Origin: Gemmobacter sp. 24YEA27
GTDB lineage: Bacteria > Pseudomonadota > Alphaproteobacteria > Rhodobacterales > Rhodobacteraceae
Direction: 5' to 3'
Length of the DNA stretch: 64,000 bases
Assembly (NCBI RefSeq): GCF_030052995.1
Contig: NZ_JASJPW010000001.1
Span: forward strand, 2,470,001-2,534,000
This document shows positions 32,578 through 41,431 of this stretch, piece after piece. Made by a program: the position numbers and the translations under genes. Every line of letters starts with the position of its first letter. The stretch's first letter is position 1. A model generated the notes under the pieces. It had not been told where the DNA came from and ran no database searches. It saw only the letters and a list, made by a program, of their open reading frames with translations.

Positions 32578-33069
32578 ATGCGCATCGGCCTTTATCCGGG
32601 CACCTTTGATCCGGTAACGCTTGGGCATACCGATATTATCCGGCGGGCTATGGTGCTGGTTGACCGGCTGGTGATTGGCGTGGCGATCAACCGGGACAAG
32701 GGCCCCTTGTTCAGCCTTGATGACCGGGTTGCGATGCTGCGCGCTGAATGTGCCGCGATCACTGAGATCACCGGCGGTGAGATTCTGGTGCACCCGTTCG
32801 AGAATCTGCTGATCGACTGCGCCCGCGACGTGGGGGCGAATGTGATCGTGCGCGGGCTCAGGGCAGTGGCGGATTTCGAATATGAATTCCAGATGGTCGG
32901 GATGAACCGGGCGCTCGACGATTCTGTCGAGACGGTCTTCCTGATGGCCGATGCGCGCCGCCAGGCGATTGCTTCAAAACTGGTGAAAGAAATCGCAAGA
33001 CTGGGCGGCGATGTGAGCCGCTTCGTGCCGGCCCCGGTCGCCACGGCCCTGAAAGCGAAATACGGCTGA
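32578..33069 (+). CDS. coaD: Phosphopantetheine adenylyltransferase
   Basis: CoaD transfers AMP to 4'-phosphopantetheine, the penultimate step of coenzyme A synthesis. The 163-residue protein has the nucleotidyltransferase motif GLYPGTFDPVTLGHTDIIRRA (T/HxGH), the NVIVRGLRAVADFEYEFQMVGMNRAL substrate block and the C-terminal SSK-like ASKLVKEIARLGGDVSRFVP. Start ATG 32578 follows GGGAGG. Convergent with gap1, separated by a hairpin cluster. Confidence 0.96.
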   Translation: MRIGLYPGTFDPVTLGHTDIIRRAMVLVDRLVIGVAINRDKGPLFSLDDRVAMLRAECAAITEITGGEILVHPFENLLIDCARDVGANVIVRGLRAVADFEYEFQMVGMNRALDDSVETVFLMADARRQAIASKLVKEIARLGGDVSRFVPAPVATALKAKYG

Positions 33070-33073
33070 ACAA

Positions 33074-33127
33074 GGGGCCGATTTCTTCAAAGAAATCGGC
33101 GCGGATTTTTTGAAAAATCCGCGCCCC
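33074..33127. terminator. Two adjacent hairpins between coaD and gap1
   Basis: Hairpin one: GCCGATTTCT (33077-33086) / AGAAATCGGC (33091-33100). Hairpin two: GCGGATTTT (33101-33109) / AAAATCCGC (33114-33122). Outer GGGGC and GCCCC can close both into a three-way structure. The cluster sits between convergent genes and likely ends both transcripts. Confidence 0.7.
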
Positions 33128-33156
33128 TGGTCGAGGTCGCTCTGCCCAGTCAGGGA

Positions 33157-34157
33157 TCAGATCAGCTTACCCATCACGACGGCGGTATCGGCCATCCGGT
33201 TCGAGAAGCCCCATTCATTGTCATACCAGCTCAGGACCGAAACCATGGTTCCGTCCATTACCTTGGTCTGGTCGATATGGAAGATCGACGAATGGGGGTC
33301 ATGGTTGAAGTCTGACGAGACATTCTTGAACTTCGTATAGCCCAGGATGCCTTTCAGCGGGCCGTCTGCGGCCGCGATGATTGCATCATTGATCTCTTCC
33401 ACCGTAGTTGCGCGCTTCGCGATGAATTTCAGATCCACGACCGAGACATTCGGGTCGGCACGCGGATCGCGAAGCCATCAAGCTTGCCCTTCAGCTCGGG
33501 CAGCACCAGACCCACGGCCTTTGCCGCACCGGTCGAGGTCGGGATCATTGAGAGCGCTGCCGCGCGGGCTCGGTAGAGATCCTTATGCATCGTGTCCAGC
33601 GTCGGCTGGTCGCCGGTATAGGAGTGGATCGTCGTCATCATGCCTTTTTCGATGCCGATGGCGTCATGCAGCACTTTTGCGACCGGCGAGAGGCAGTTGG
33701 TGGTGCAGCTCGCGTTCGAGACGATCAGGTCTTCGGCAGTCAGCGTATTGTCATTCACGCCGAAGACGATGGTCTTGTCAGCATTCTCGCCCGGGGCCGA
33801 GATCAGCACACGTTTTGATCCGTTTTCCAGATGGGCCTGGCATTTCTCTTTCGAGGTGAAGATGCCGGTGCATTCCAGCACGACATCGACATCCGACCAG
33901 GGCAGTTCGGCCGGATTGCGCAGTGCGGTCACCCTGATGGGGCCGCGACCGACATCGATCCAGTCCGGACCGGTGGTCACTTCGGCCGGGAAACGGCCAT
34001 GAACCGAGTCGAAGCGCAGCAGATGCGCATTGGTCTCGACAGGGCCGAGATCGTTCAGCGCCACGACTTCGATGTCGGTACGTCCCGATTCGATGATCGC
34101 GCGCAGGATATTGCGCCCGATACGACCGAACCCATTGATTGCAACCTTGACAGCCAT
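33157..34157 (-). CDS. gap: Glyceraldehyde-3-phosphate dehydrogenase, first copy (frameshifted)
   Basis: GAPDH oxidises glyceraldehyde 3-phosphate with NAD(P). [21 protein letters not shown], the catalytic Cys in [29 protein letters not shown] and [13 protein letters not shown] are all present. The frame breaks at 33452-33454, where three G (plus strand) replace the four found at the same place in the paralogue at 34794-34805; restoring one gives [14 protein letters not shown]. It lies downstream of the second gap gene and a small membrane-protein gene on the same strand. A TTAGCGCTAA-type operator is 79 bases upstream. Confidence 0.93.
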
Positions 34158-34235
34158 GACCTTCCTCCGGTGCTGCGGTGTCTTTTGCGCTTTCAAAGCT
34201 GAGAGCGCCCTCATGCCGGCGCGATGGTGCCGGAA

Positions 34236-34249
34236 TGCTAGCGCTAACA
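34236..34249. promoter_or_regulatory. TTAGCGCTAA-type palindromic operator upstream of gap1
   Basis: TGCTAGCGCTAACA is a 14-base palindrome with one mismatch. It resembles the TGTTAGCGCTAACA operator of LacI-family central-carbon regulators (CceR type) known in Rhodobacter. It lies 79 bases before the gap1 start codon. Confidence 0.6.
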
Positions 34250-34289
34250 ACCGCAGAACGCGCGGAAATGCAATCGAATCCTGCCAGCA

Positions 34290-34433
34290 TCAGCGCCAGA
34301 ATTGAACCCAGTCGACAAGATGGAGGAATTTTTTCGCCAGAAACATCAGGATCTGCCCCTGAGTGAGGAGCAGATCCAGCCCGATTGCCACAGCAAGCGT
34401 CAATGCGATGTAGAGAGCGACACGATCTGTCAC
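34290..34433 (-). CDS. Small membrane protein between the gap genes
   Basis: A GTG-started 47-residue product, (M)TDRVALYIALTLAVAIGLDLLLTQGQILMFLAKKFLHLVDWVQFWR, has one clear membrane span (residues ~6-25) and an amphipathic, Trp-ended tail. It begins 39 bases after the stop of gap2 and ends before the gap1 operator, so it is probably co-transcribed with gap2. I have no function for it. The reading frame is open further upstream, but that portion overlaps gap2 in antisense-like composition, hence the GTG choice. Confidence 0.6.
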   Translation of the reverse strand: MTDRVALYIALTLAVAIGLDLLLTQGQILMFLAKKFLHLVDWVQFWR

Positions 34434-34471
34434 GCGAAATCCCCGGGTTTGGCCGGGGAGTGCGCCCGGTC

Positions 34472-35473
34472 TCAGCCTGCGAGCCGTCCCATGGCGCCGG
34501 CCACATCGGCCATGCGGCAGGAGAAGCCCCATTCATTATCATACCATGCCAGAACGCGGACGGAACGGCCAACCACTCGTGTCTGATCCGGCGCGAAGAT
34601 CGACGATTGCGGGGTATGGTTGAAGTCGATCGAGACCTTGGGCTCGGGGTCATAGGCCATGACCATGCCCATATAGCCATTGGCGGCCTCGCGCACGATC
34701 TGGTTCACCTCGTCCGCGGTGACCGATTTCGCGGCGATGAAGGTCAGATCCACCGCCGAGACATTCGGGGTCGGCACGCGGATGGCCGAGCCATCGAGCT
34801 TGCCTTTCAGCTCGGGCAGGACCTCGCCAAGCGCTTTCGCGGCGCCGGTCGAGGTCGGGATCATCGCCATCGCTGCCGAGCGTGCGCGGTAGAGGTCGGA
34901 ATGGCGGCGGTCCAGCGTCGGCTGATCGCCGGTATAGGAATGGATCGTGGTCATGATGCCCGATTCAATCCCGATCGTGTCATTCAGCACCTTGGCCAGC
35001 GGCGCAAGACAGTTCGTGGTGCAGGACCCGTTCGAGACGACCAGATGCTCCGGCAGCAGCGACCGGTGATTGACGCCGTAAACAACCGTCAGATCGGCAT
35101 TCTTCGCCGGCGCCGAGATCAGCACCCGTTTCGCGCCGCGCCCGAGATGGACGGCGGCCTTACTGCGGTCATTGAAATTGCCGGTGCATTCCAGAACGAC
35201 GTCAACGCCCTCCCAGTCGAGCTCTTCCGGGTTGTAGGTCGACATCACGCGGATCGGCCCGCGCCCGAGATCCAGCGCGCCCCCCTCAACCTTAACAGTG
35301 CCGGGGAAACGCCCATGAACCGAGTCGTATTTCAGGAGATGCGCATTGGTCTCGATGGGCCCGGTCGCATTGATTGCCACGACCTGCACATCATTGCGGT
35401 TCGATTCCGCGATATGGGCGAGGGTGCAGCGGCCGATGCGGCCAAATCCGTTGATACCGACTGTGATGGTCAT
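34472..35473 (-). CDS. gap: Glyceraldehyde-3-phosphate dehydrogenase, second copy (intact)
   Basis: The 333-residue enzyme has [21 protein letters not shown] (NAD fold), SNGSCTTNCLAPLAKVL (catalytic Cys), [22 protein letters not shown] and [14 protein letters not shown]. It differs from gap1 through much of the cofactor domain (for example IAESNRNDVQVVAINATGPIETNAHLLKYDSVHG), so it is an old paralogue rather than a recent duplicate. Two copies may divide glycolytic and gluconeogenic or Calvin-type work, which cannot be decided here. Several TTAGCGC half-sites precede it. Confidence 0.94.
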   Translation of the reverse strand: MTITVGINGFGRIGRCTLAHIAESNRNDVQVVAINATGPIETNAHLLKYDSVHGRFPGTVKVEGGALDLGRGPIRVMSTYNPEELDWEGVDVVLECTGNFNDRSKAAVHLGRGAKRVLISAPAKNADLTVVYGVNHRSLLPEHLVVSNGSCTTNCLAPLAKVLNDTIGIESGIMTTIHSYTGDQPTLDRRHSDLYRARSAAMAMIPTSTGAAKALGEVLPELKGKLDGSAIRVPTPNVSAVDLTFIAAKSVTADEVNQIVREAANGYMGMVMAYDPEPKVSIDFNHTPQSSIFAPDQTRVVGRSVRVLAWYDNEWGFSCRMADVAGAMGRLAG

Positions 35474-35516
35474 ATCCTGTGTCTCCGCTGCACGAAATTA
35501 TCCCGGGTCTCAGGTT

Positions 35517-35603
35517 GGTTAGCGCTGCCCTGCAGCTTTTCAAAGCATAAAAGATACGTATTTTCATTGTGTTAGCGCAAACCCAGACTGTTTGCGCTAG
35601 CGC
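35517..35603. promoter_or_regulatory. Cluster of TTAGCGC operators upstream of gap2
   Basis: Three sites are visible: GGTTAGCGCT near 35517-35526, TGTTAGCGCAAACC at 35570-35583 (12 of 14 to TGTTAGCGCTAACA) and TGTTTGCGCTAGCG at 35589-35602 (11 of 14). The last two also form a larger dyad TAGCGCAAAC-N7-GTTTGCGCTA. With the gap1 site this suggests LacI-type control of both gap transcripts. Confidence 0.55.
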
Positions 35604-35721
35604 TTGCGGTAACAGTTGCAGGCCCGGGCAGCAAGAAGGCGCCAGGGCCGGGATAACTCCCCCTTGCTTTGGCCGGGTGATTCCCTGTCATTGTGCTTGG
35701 AGGCGCTGAAACGGGTGTGAC

Positions 35722-36691
35722 ATGAGTGGTTTGCTGGCTTTGCTGGATGACGTCGCGGCGATTGCCAAAGTGGCGGCTGCATCGGTCGACGATATTGCGG
35801 CGGCGGCCGCTAAGGCAGGGGCCAAAGCCGCAGGCGTGGTGATCGACGATGCCGCGGTGACGCCGAAATATGTGACCGGGTTCAGGCCGGAACGCGAGCT
35901 TCCGATCATCTGGCGGATCGCGCTCGGATCGATGCGCAACAAACTGCTGGTCCTCTTGCCGGTCCTGCTGGCGCTGGAGGCGTTCCTGCCCGTCGCGATC
36001 ACGCCGCTGCTGATGCTGGGGGGCCTATTTGTGTTTTGAGGGGGCGGAAAAGCTGTTCCATGCGCTGTTCCCGCATGGCGACGCGTCGCAAGCGGATCAC
36101 GCGGCAGGGAATGAGACGCAGCTTGAGGAGGCGAAGGTCGCAGGGGCGATCAAGACCGATTTCATCCTCTCGGCTGAGATCATGACCATCGCGCTTTCGG
36201 TGATCGACAGCCCGGATTTCTGGATGAAGGCTGTGGTTCTTGCAGTGGTGGGCGCGCTGATTACGGTGGCGGTTTACGGCGCGGTGGCGCTGATCGTGAA
36301 GATGGATGATATCGGGCTGCATCTGGCGGCGACCGGGCGGATTGGCGTGACCAGGGCCTTTGGGCGCGGGCTGGTCAAGGGAATGCCGGTGCTGCTTGGG
36401 GTGCTGTCCGTGGTCGGAACGGCAGCGATGCTCTGGGTCGGTGGCAATATCGTTGTGCATGGGCTCGAGGTGACGCATCTCTGGGCCTGGCCCTATGAGA
36501 CCATCCACCATATTGCAGCCTCTGCGGCATCAGCTGTTTCCCGGGCGGCAGGGCTGGTGGAATGGCTGGTGACGGCGGCGCTTGATGGCGTGGTCGGCCT
36601 GATTGTCGGGACGCTGCTGATCCCGGTGGCGACAAGGGGGATCGCGCCGCTCTGGCGCCTTGTCAGCGGCAAGGAAGGATCTGCTCCTTGA
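35722..36691 (+). CDS. DUF808 family membrane protein (YedI-like), frameshifted
   Basis: The first part, MSGLLALLDDVAAIAKVAAASVDDIAAAAAKAGAKAAGVVIDDAAVTPKYV..., is the hallmark Ala-rich N-terminus of DUF808 inner-membrane proteins. The second part continues LCFEGAEKLFHALFP with four or more further membrane spans and ends LIPVATRGIAPLWRL. The frames join if one T is added to the three-T run near 36028-36030 (GLFLCFEGAEK). Total ~322 residues, the usual size. Function is unknown for the family. It converges on rarD. Confidence 0.87.
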
Positions 36692-36712
36692 GACTTCGAT
36701 AACCGGGCGCTG

Positions 36713-36780
36713 GCGAAATCTGCACAGATTTCGCGCCGGAGCCTTGGAAAGGCTCCGTGCCGGAGTTTTCAAAACTCCGG
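36713..36780. terminator. Three consecutive perfect hairpins between DUF808 and rarD genes
   Basis: GCGAAATCTG/CAGATTTCGC (36713-36734), CGGAGCCTT/AAGGCTCCG (36737-36757) and CCGGAGTTTT/AAAACTCCGG (36760-36780) follow each other almost without spacing. The third includes the last codons of rarD. They sit between convergent genes and probably act as bidirectional terminators or transcript-end protectors. Confidence 0.65.
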
Positions 36781-37701
36781 TTTCGTACCTGTCCGGCGGA
36801 GCATTGAGAGGGAATAGATCACCAGCCCCAGCCAGATGAAGCCGAAAGCGATCAGTTTTTGCCGGCTGAACGGCTCGTCAAAAACGAAAACCGCGGTCAG
36901 GAAGATCATCGTCGGCGCGATATATTGCATGATCGCGATGGTCGTCAGCCGCAGCTTCTTGGCGCCATTGGCATAGAGGATCAGCGGCCCTGCGGTCACC
37001 AGCCCCAGCAGGAACAACATTGCGCTCTGCCATCCAGGCCCGTGCAGAAACTGCATCTCACCCGATGTGGCCAGCCAGCCGATCACCGCCAGCGCCGGCA
37101 GCAGCAGCACCATTACCTCCAGGGTGAAGCCCTGGTTCGGACCGATCGGCAGGCTCTTCTTAAAATAGGCGTAAAAGCCCCAGGTCAGCGTCAGGGCCAG
37201 CGCGAGGACTGGCAGACGCCCGGCCTCGAGGGTCAGAATCGCGACCCCGATGAAGGCCGCAAGAATTGCGAGCCATTGCACGCCGCGCAACCGCTCGCCC
37301 AGCAACACGGCGCCCAGCAGGATCGAGAACAGCGGGTTGATGTAATAACCAAGCGCCGCATCCAGCGCCCGCCCGGAGGTGATCGCATAGACATAGAACC
37401 CCCAGTTGACCGAGATCAGCCCTGCCGTAACCAGCGTCATCCCGAGCATCGCCGGATTGCGCAAAGCCGCCTTCAGATCTGCAGTCCGGCGCGTCAGGGC
37501 AAGGATCAGCAGCGCGACCGGCAGCGCCCAGATCACCCGATGTGCCACCACTTCGATCGGCGAGACATGATCCAGCGCCTTCATATAAAGCGGCAGAAAT
37601 CCCCAGAGAAGATAGGCGGACAGCGCGTAGAGGAACCCGGAGAGGCTGTCTCCTTCCTGCGAACCGGCGGGCTGTGGTTTGGGGGAGGGGCTGTGTTCCA
37701 T
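36769..37701 (-). CDS. rarD: RarD-type EamA/DMT-superfamily transporter
   Basis: The 310-residue protein has ten membrane spans. Typical RarD blocks are LYALSAYLLWGFLPLYMKAL, EVVAHRVIWALPVALLILAL, NWGFYVYAITSGRALDAALGYYINPLFSILLGAVLLGERL and MQYIAPTMIFLTAVFVFDEPFSRQKLIAFGFIWLGLVIYS. The family was named for chloramphenicol sensitivity; real substrates are unknown. Start ATG 37701 precedes a Pro/Ser-rich cytosolic N-terminus. The stop codon lies within a hairpin. Confidence 0.88.
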   Translation of the reverse strand: MEHSPSPKPQPAGSQEGDSLSGFLYALSAYLLWGFLPLYMKALDHVSPIEVVAHRVIWALPVALLILALTRRTADLKAALRNPAMLGMTLVTAGLISVNWGFYVYAITSGRALDAALGYYINPLFSILLGAVLLGERLRGVQWLAILAAFIGVAILTLEAGRLPVLALALTLTWGFYAYFKKSLPIGPNQGFTLEVMVLLLPALAVIGWLATSGEMQFLHGPGWQSAMLFLLGLVTAGPLILYANGAKKLRLTTIAIMQYIAPTMIFLTAVFVFDEPFSRQKLIAFGFIWLGLVIYSLSMLRRTGTKPEF

Positions 37702-37796
37702 GGGACCGGTTTATCCAGGGGCGCCCCTGGCGGCGAGGGCGCATCTTGTAATGGATACAAGATTTGCCATGACCGGCCAGCGGGGGGATGCCTATT

Positions 37797-38230
37797 TTAC
37801 GTCCGGGCTGGCTCAACAGGCAGGCTCCAGCCCGCCGGGGCCAGCTCATAGCCCTCGAACCGAAAGCCCGGGCTGACCGTGCAGGACAGAAGCGTCCAGT
37901 CGCCGGTGCTCACGGCTTCCTGCCACCAGCCGGCGGGCACAATCATCTGACAGTGCTGCCCGCGAGGATATCTGGCCCGAGGGTGTAATGCCGCGCCGCG
38001 CGGTCCCCCATTGCGAGGTCGAGGGGCGCGCCCGCATGCCAGTGCCAGATTTCATCGGCATCGACCCGGTGCCAGTGGCTTCTCTCGCCCGCCTGAAGCA
38101 GAAAGAGGATCGAGGTGCCGCTGGCGCGCGCTTCACGGGTCGGGCCACGCCAGGTTTCGCGATACCAGCCGCCTTCGGGATGCGGTCTCAGATCGAGATG
38201 GGCGATGATTTCTTGTGCAGCAATGTTCAC
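37797..38230 (-). CDS. Cupin DUF985 protein, frameshifted
   Basis: The N-terminal frame IAAQEIIAHLDLRPHPEGGWYRETWR...TSILFLLQAGERSHWHRVDADEIWHWHAGAPLDL is the DUF985 cupin signature with the metal-site His residues. It stops early at ~37950. One extra G at the CCC run 37959-37961 (plus strand) restores LAGQHCQMIVPAGWWQEAV...SCTVSPGFRFEGYELAPAGW, the standard family ending, with the stop at 37797. GTG at 38230 follows GAGGAGG. It begins 10 bases after the end of the pseudouridine synthase gene, so the two are one operon. Confidence 0.85.
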
Positions 38231-38240
38231 AAATTCCTCC

Positions 38241-38805
38241 TCACAAATCTCTCCATTGTCCCGGCGCAAGGCCTTTCAGTGTCCAGTCAGCCACCCGCCA
38301 GCGGATCAGGCGCAAGGTTGGCAGGCCGACCGCCGCTGTCATGCGGCGCACCTAGCGGTTGCGGCCCTCGCGGATGGTCAGCTCGATCCAGGAATCGGGC
38401 ACCGATTTGCGGACCCGGATCGGTGGCTCGCGCGGCCAGAGCCAGTCGGGCGCCGCCACCAGCCTGGCGCGGGCGGGCAGGGCAGGGCCGTCATTGAGCA
38501 TGACACCCTGTTCCAGCGCCGCCAGCGCGGCCGCATCAGGCGCACCCTCGACCTGGGCGTAATAGGTCTTTTCGGTCTTGTGCTTTGGATCGGAGATCCG
38601 CGCCTGCAGCCGCCGTCATCGGTCAGCACCACCAGCCCCTCGGTCAGCGATCCACCAGAATCGCGATCCAGCCGCGCCGCGCGGATAGACGCCGGGCTGG
38701 TCAAGGGCACCGCCGAGAGGGTCGGCGCGGGCGAAGGGCTCTTCAGATCGGTGAACTGGCAGAGAGCATATCGAAGGGTTTGTTCAGAAGGATGATGCGG
38801 GACAT
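38241..38805 (-). pseudogene. Pseudouridine synthase (RsuA/RluE type) with several lesions
   Basis: The parts read [49 protein letters not shown] (catalytic Asp), [22 protein letters not shown], then [39 protein letters not shown]. Lesions seen: an extra CT near 38760; compensating shifts around 38690-38700; a 15-base insertion coding GGSLT inside the catalytic RLDRDSEGL block; a shift near 38614; and a TAG (38352-38354, minus strand) where family members have CAG in EGRNRQVRRM. Not all are homopolymer events, so real decay is possible. A working copy would modify a uridine in rRNA. Confidence 0.8.
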
Positions 38806-38983
38806 GGCGCCATAGTGCCATGCAGCCGTGACGCGGAAAAGCGGCTGTTGCATCGCACAGCGATGAGATGTGGGACTGACGCGAATATGAGGCAGCCGGG
38901 CTTGTCCGGAGGCAGGTGTTGCAACGCTAAGGTCGCAACCGCTGCCTGCGGCGTTTCAGCCGGTTCGTTTCAGCCCTTAAGCG

Positions 38984-39344
38984 TCAGATCGAGAATGAGG
39001 TGCCGCAGCCGCAGGAGCTCGACGCATTCGGTTCTCAATCACAAACCGCGCCCCGATCAGCTCTTCGGTGAAGTCGATTACCGCATTTTGCAGGAACGGA
39101 AGCGAGACGGGATCAACCAGCACACGCTGGCCGTCTTTCTCGAACACCAGATCCTCGGGGCCGGCCTCGCCCAGCACGATCTCATATTGAAAGCCCGAAC
39201 AGCCGCCGCCAAGCACGCCCACGCGCAAAGGCTGTGGCGCGCCGGTGATCTCGGCAATTTCGGCCAGCCGCGCGAAAGCGCGGTCGGTGACGCGCGGCAG
39301 CGCATCGGCAAAGGGGACGGCATCGGGGGAAGCATAAGTTCCAT
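38984..39344 (-). CDS. erpA: HesB/IscA-family iron-sulfur insertion protein (ErpA-like), frameshifted
   Basis: A-type carrier that hands Fe-S clusters to apo-proteins. VTDRAFARLAEIAE, LRVGVLGGGCSGFQYEIVL (first Cys) and SLPFLQNAVIDFTEELIGARFVIEN are diagnostic. The other two Cys (SSSCGCGTSFSI) appear only after adding one base at GG 39030-39031 (plus strand), so the true stop is 38984-38986. The start is less sure: ATG 39344 (MELMLPP) needs another one-base correction at the five-G run near 39325; without it the frame opens upstream into the dgt promoter. It is divergent from dgt. Confidence 0.85.
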
Positions 39345-39436
39345 GGCTGTTCCGGTATCTTTCAGCGCTTTCCCGGAATATAGGGGGCAGGGCCGCGCCG
39401 AACAAGCCGCCGCACTGAATTGGGAACCGGATCGTG

Positions 39437-40636
39437 ATGCTTGCCGCTTTTGCCTGTCAGCCAGAAGAGTCGCGTGGGAGGCTGTTTGACGAAGGAATGA
39501 GCACATTCCGCTCGCCCTTTCAGCGGGATCGCGACCGGATCATTCATTCCTCGGCTTTCCGCCGCCTCAAGCACAAGACACAGGTCTTTGTCGAACATGA
39601 GGGCGATTACTACCGCACCCGCCTGACCCATTCGATCGAGGTCGCACAGGTGGCGCGCACGATTTCGGGGGTGCTGGGGCTGAACACCGATCTGGCCGAG
39701 GCGATCGCGCTGGCGCATGATCTGGGTCATACGCCCTTTGGCCATACCGGCGAAGATGCACTGGCACGGCTGATGCAGCCCTATGGCGGCTTTGACCATA
39801 ATGCCCAGGCGCTGCGCATCGTGACGCGGCTGGAACGTCACTATGCGGGCTTTGACGGCCTGAACCTGACCTGGGAGACGCTGGAAGGCATTGCGAAACA
39901 CAATGGCCCGGTGATCGGGCCCAATGCCGATGACAAACACAAGCATGACCCCGACCACTTGCCCTATGCGCTGGACGAGGTGAACCGCGCCTGGGATCTG
40001 GAGCTTTCCACCCATGCCAGCGCCGAGGCCCAGGTCGCGGCCATTGCCGATGACGTGGCCTATTCGCATCACGACCTGCATGACGGGTTGCGCTCGGGGC
40101 TTTTCTCCGAGGATGACCTGATGGAACTGCCGGTCGCCGGCCCTGCCTTCCGCAAGGTCGACGAGCTTTACCCAGGGCTCGACCGTATGCGCCGCAGGCA
40201 TGAAGCGCTGCGCCGCGTCTTTGGCCGTATGGTGGAAGACGTGATCCATGTGGCGCAAAACCGGCTTGATGCCGCACAGCCACAATCGGTGAGTGAGATC
40301 CGCCATATGGGCACCACGATCATCCGCTTCTCAAAGCCGCTTTACCAGGAACTGAAAGCGGTGCGCAGCTTCCTCTTCCACCGGATGTATCGCGCGCCCT
40401 CGGTGATGGAGGTGCGGGCGCGGGTGACGGGTGTGATGGATGATCTCTTCCCGCTGTTCCTGAACCAGCCGGAGCTTTTGCCCGCTGAATGGCAGGAAGA
40501 CATTCGTGATGCCGGCCAGGATGAAACCACGCTTGCCCGCATCGTCGCGGATTATGTGGCAGGGATGACCGACCGTTTCGCGATCCAGGAACATGCGCGC
40601 CTCTTCAATTGCGCGCCGGTGACCGACGGGGCCTGA
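39437..40636 (+). CDS. dgt: Deoxyguanosinetriphosphate triphosphohydrolase-like protein
   Basis: The 399-residue HD-domain enzyme hydrolyses dNTPs to deoxynucleoside and triphosphate. SSAFRRLKHKTQVFVEHEGDYYRTRLTHSIEVAQVARTI supplies the first His, ALAHDLGHTPFGHTGEDAL the HD pair, and IADDVAYSHHDLHDGLRSGL the last Asp. ATG 39437 is used; a GTG lies one codon upstream. The non-essential dGTPase-like group (no Dgt allosteric extension) is common in alphaproteobacteria. It is divergent from erpA. An intergenic element of the ATATTCCC type follows the stop. Confidence 0.93.
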   Translation: MLAAFACQPEESRGRLFDEGMSTFRSPFQRDRDRIIHSSAFRRLKHKTQVFVEHEGDYYRTRLTHSIEVAQVARTISGVLGLNTDLAEAIALAHDLGHTPFGHTGEDALARLMQPYGGFDHNAQALRIVTRLERHYAGFDGLNLTWETLEGIAKHNGPVIGPNADDKHKHDPDHLPYALDEVNRAWDLELSTHASAEAQVAAIADDVAYSHHDLHDGLRSGLFSEDDLMELPVAGPAFRKVDELYPGLDRMRRRHEALRRVFGRMVEDVIHVAQNRLDAAQPQSVSEIRHMGTTIIRFSKPLYQELKAVRSFLFHRMYRAPSVMEVRARVTGVMDDLFPLFLNQPELLPAEWQEDIRDAGQDETTLARIVADYVAGMTDRFAIQEHARLFNCAPVTDGA

Positions 40637-40739
40637 GCCTTCTCTGGCCAGCCGCATCTCCCCGACTGAAATATTCCCGCCAAAGGCAACCGCGCCCTGC
40701 GAGGCGCCGGATGCCCTTGGTTGCGTCCCTCCCGTTGTT

Positions 40740-41207
40740 TCAGTCCCGGCGGCTGGCGCCGAAAACCCAGAACAGCGCCAGAACCAGCGAGACAATCGCG
40801 TTCCATCCCGCCATCGAGATCCCGAACAAAGACCATGGGATCGCATCGCAGCGCACCGGGGCAGGGGCCGCTGTTGCCGGGTTCATCAGATCAGACGCAG
40901 ACAGTCCTGCAATCGACCCTTGCGTGCAGGTCGAGATATACTCCCACCAGCCCAGTTCGACACCCGCATGGAAAAGCCCGATCCCGGCGGTGGTCAGCGC
41001 CGCCGCAGCCCCCAGCCAGGGCCAGATCCGCCAGCCGGTCGCCAGCCAGAGCGCGAGAAACAGCACCGCAGCCGCATGCGGCCAGCGTTGCAGAAGGCAC
41101 AAATGGCAGGGCGCCAGGCCGCCAATCAGCTGAAACCCAAAGGCCGCAGCCAGCATTGCGGCGGATCCGAGGCCCGCGATCAGGATTGCCGGTGTTTTCA
41201 GGATCAT
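40740..41207 (-). CDS. dsbB: Disulfide bond formation protein DsbB family
   Basis: A 155-residue inner-membrane protein with four spans. LAPCHLCLLQRWPH holds the quinone-proximal CxxC (residues 34 and 37). The second periplasmic pair is in YISTCTQGS and APVRCDAIPWSLFGISMAGWN. It passes electrons from DsbA to ubiquinone. No dsbA is adjacent. It is convergent with dgt and divergent from the metallopeptidase gene. Confidence 0.9.
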   Translation of the reverse strand: MILKTPAILIAGLGSAAMLAAAFGFQLIGGLAPCHLCLLQRWPHAAAVLFLALWLATGWRIWPWLGAAAALTTAGIGLFHAGVELGWWEYISTCTQGSIAGLSASDLMNPATAAPAPVRCDAIPWSLFGISMAGWNAIVSLVLALFWVFGASRRD

Positions 41208-41431
41208 AGGGCGGGCTCCGATTCCCAGGCGATACGGCGTCAGGTTTAGGCCCGGTGTGACGAAAGGGGAAGTAACGCCTTCGCGCGCATGATCAGCCCA
41301 GGATCAGCGGCGGTGCAGTCCAGCCGCCTGGGCCATTCGACAGGGCTTTTCTGGTACAGCGGGGCAGGGTAGATTACCACAGGTGCGAGGCCTCATCTCT
41401 GACAGGGCCGCAGGACAGGGGAGCGTCCGCA

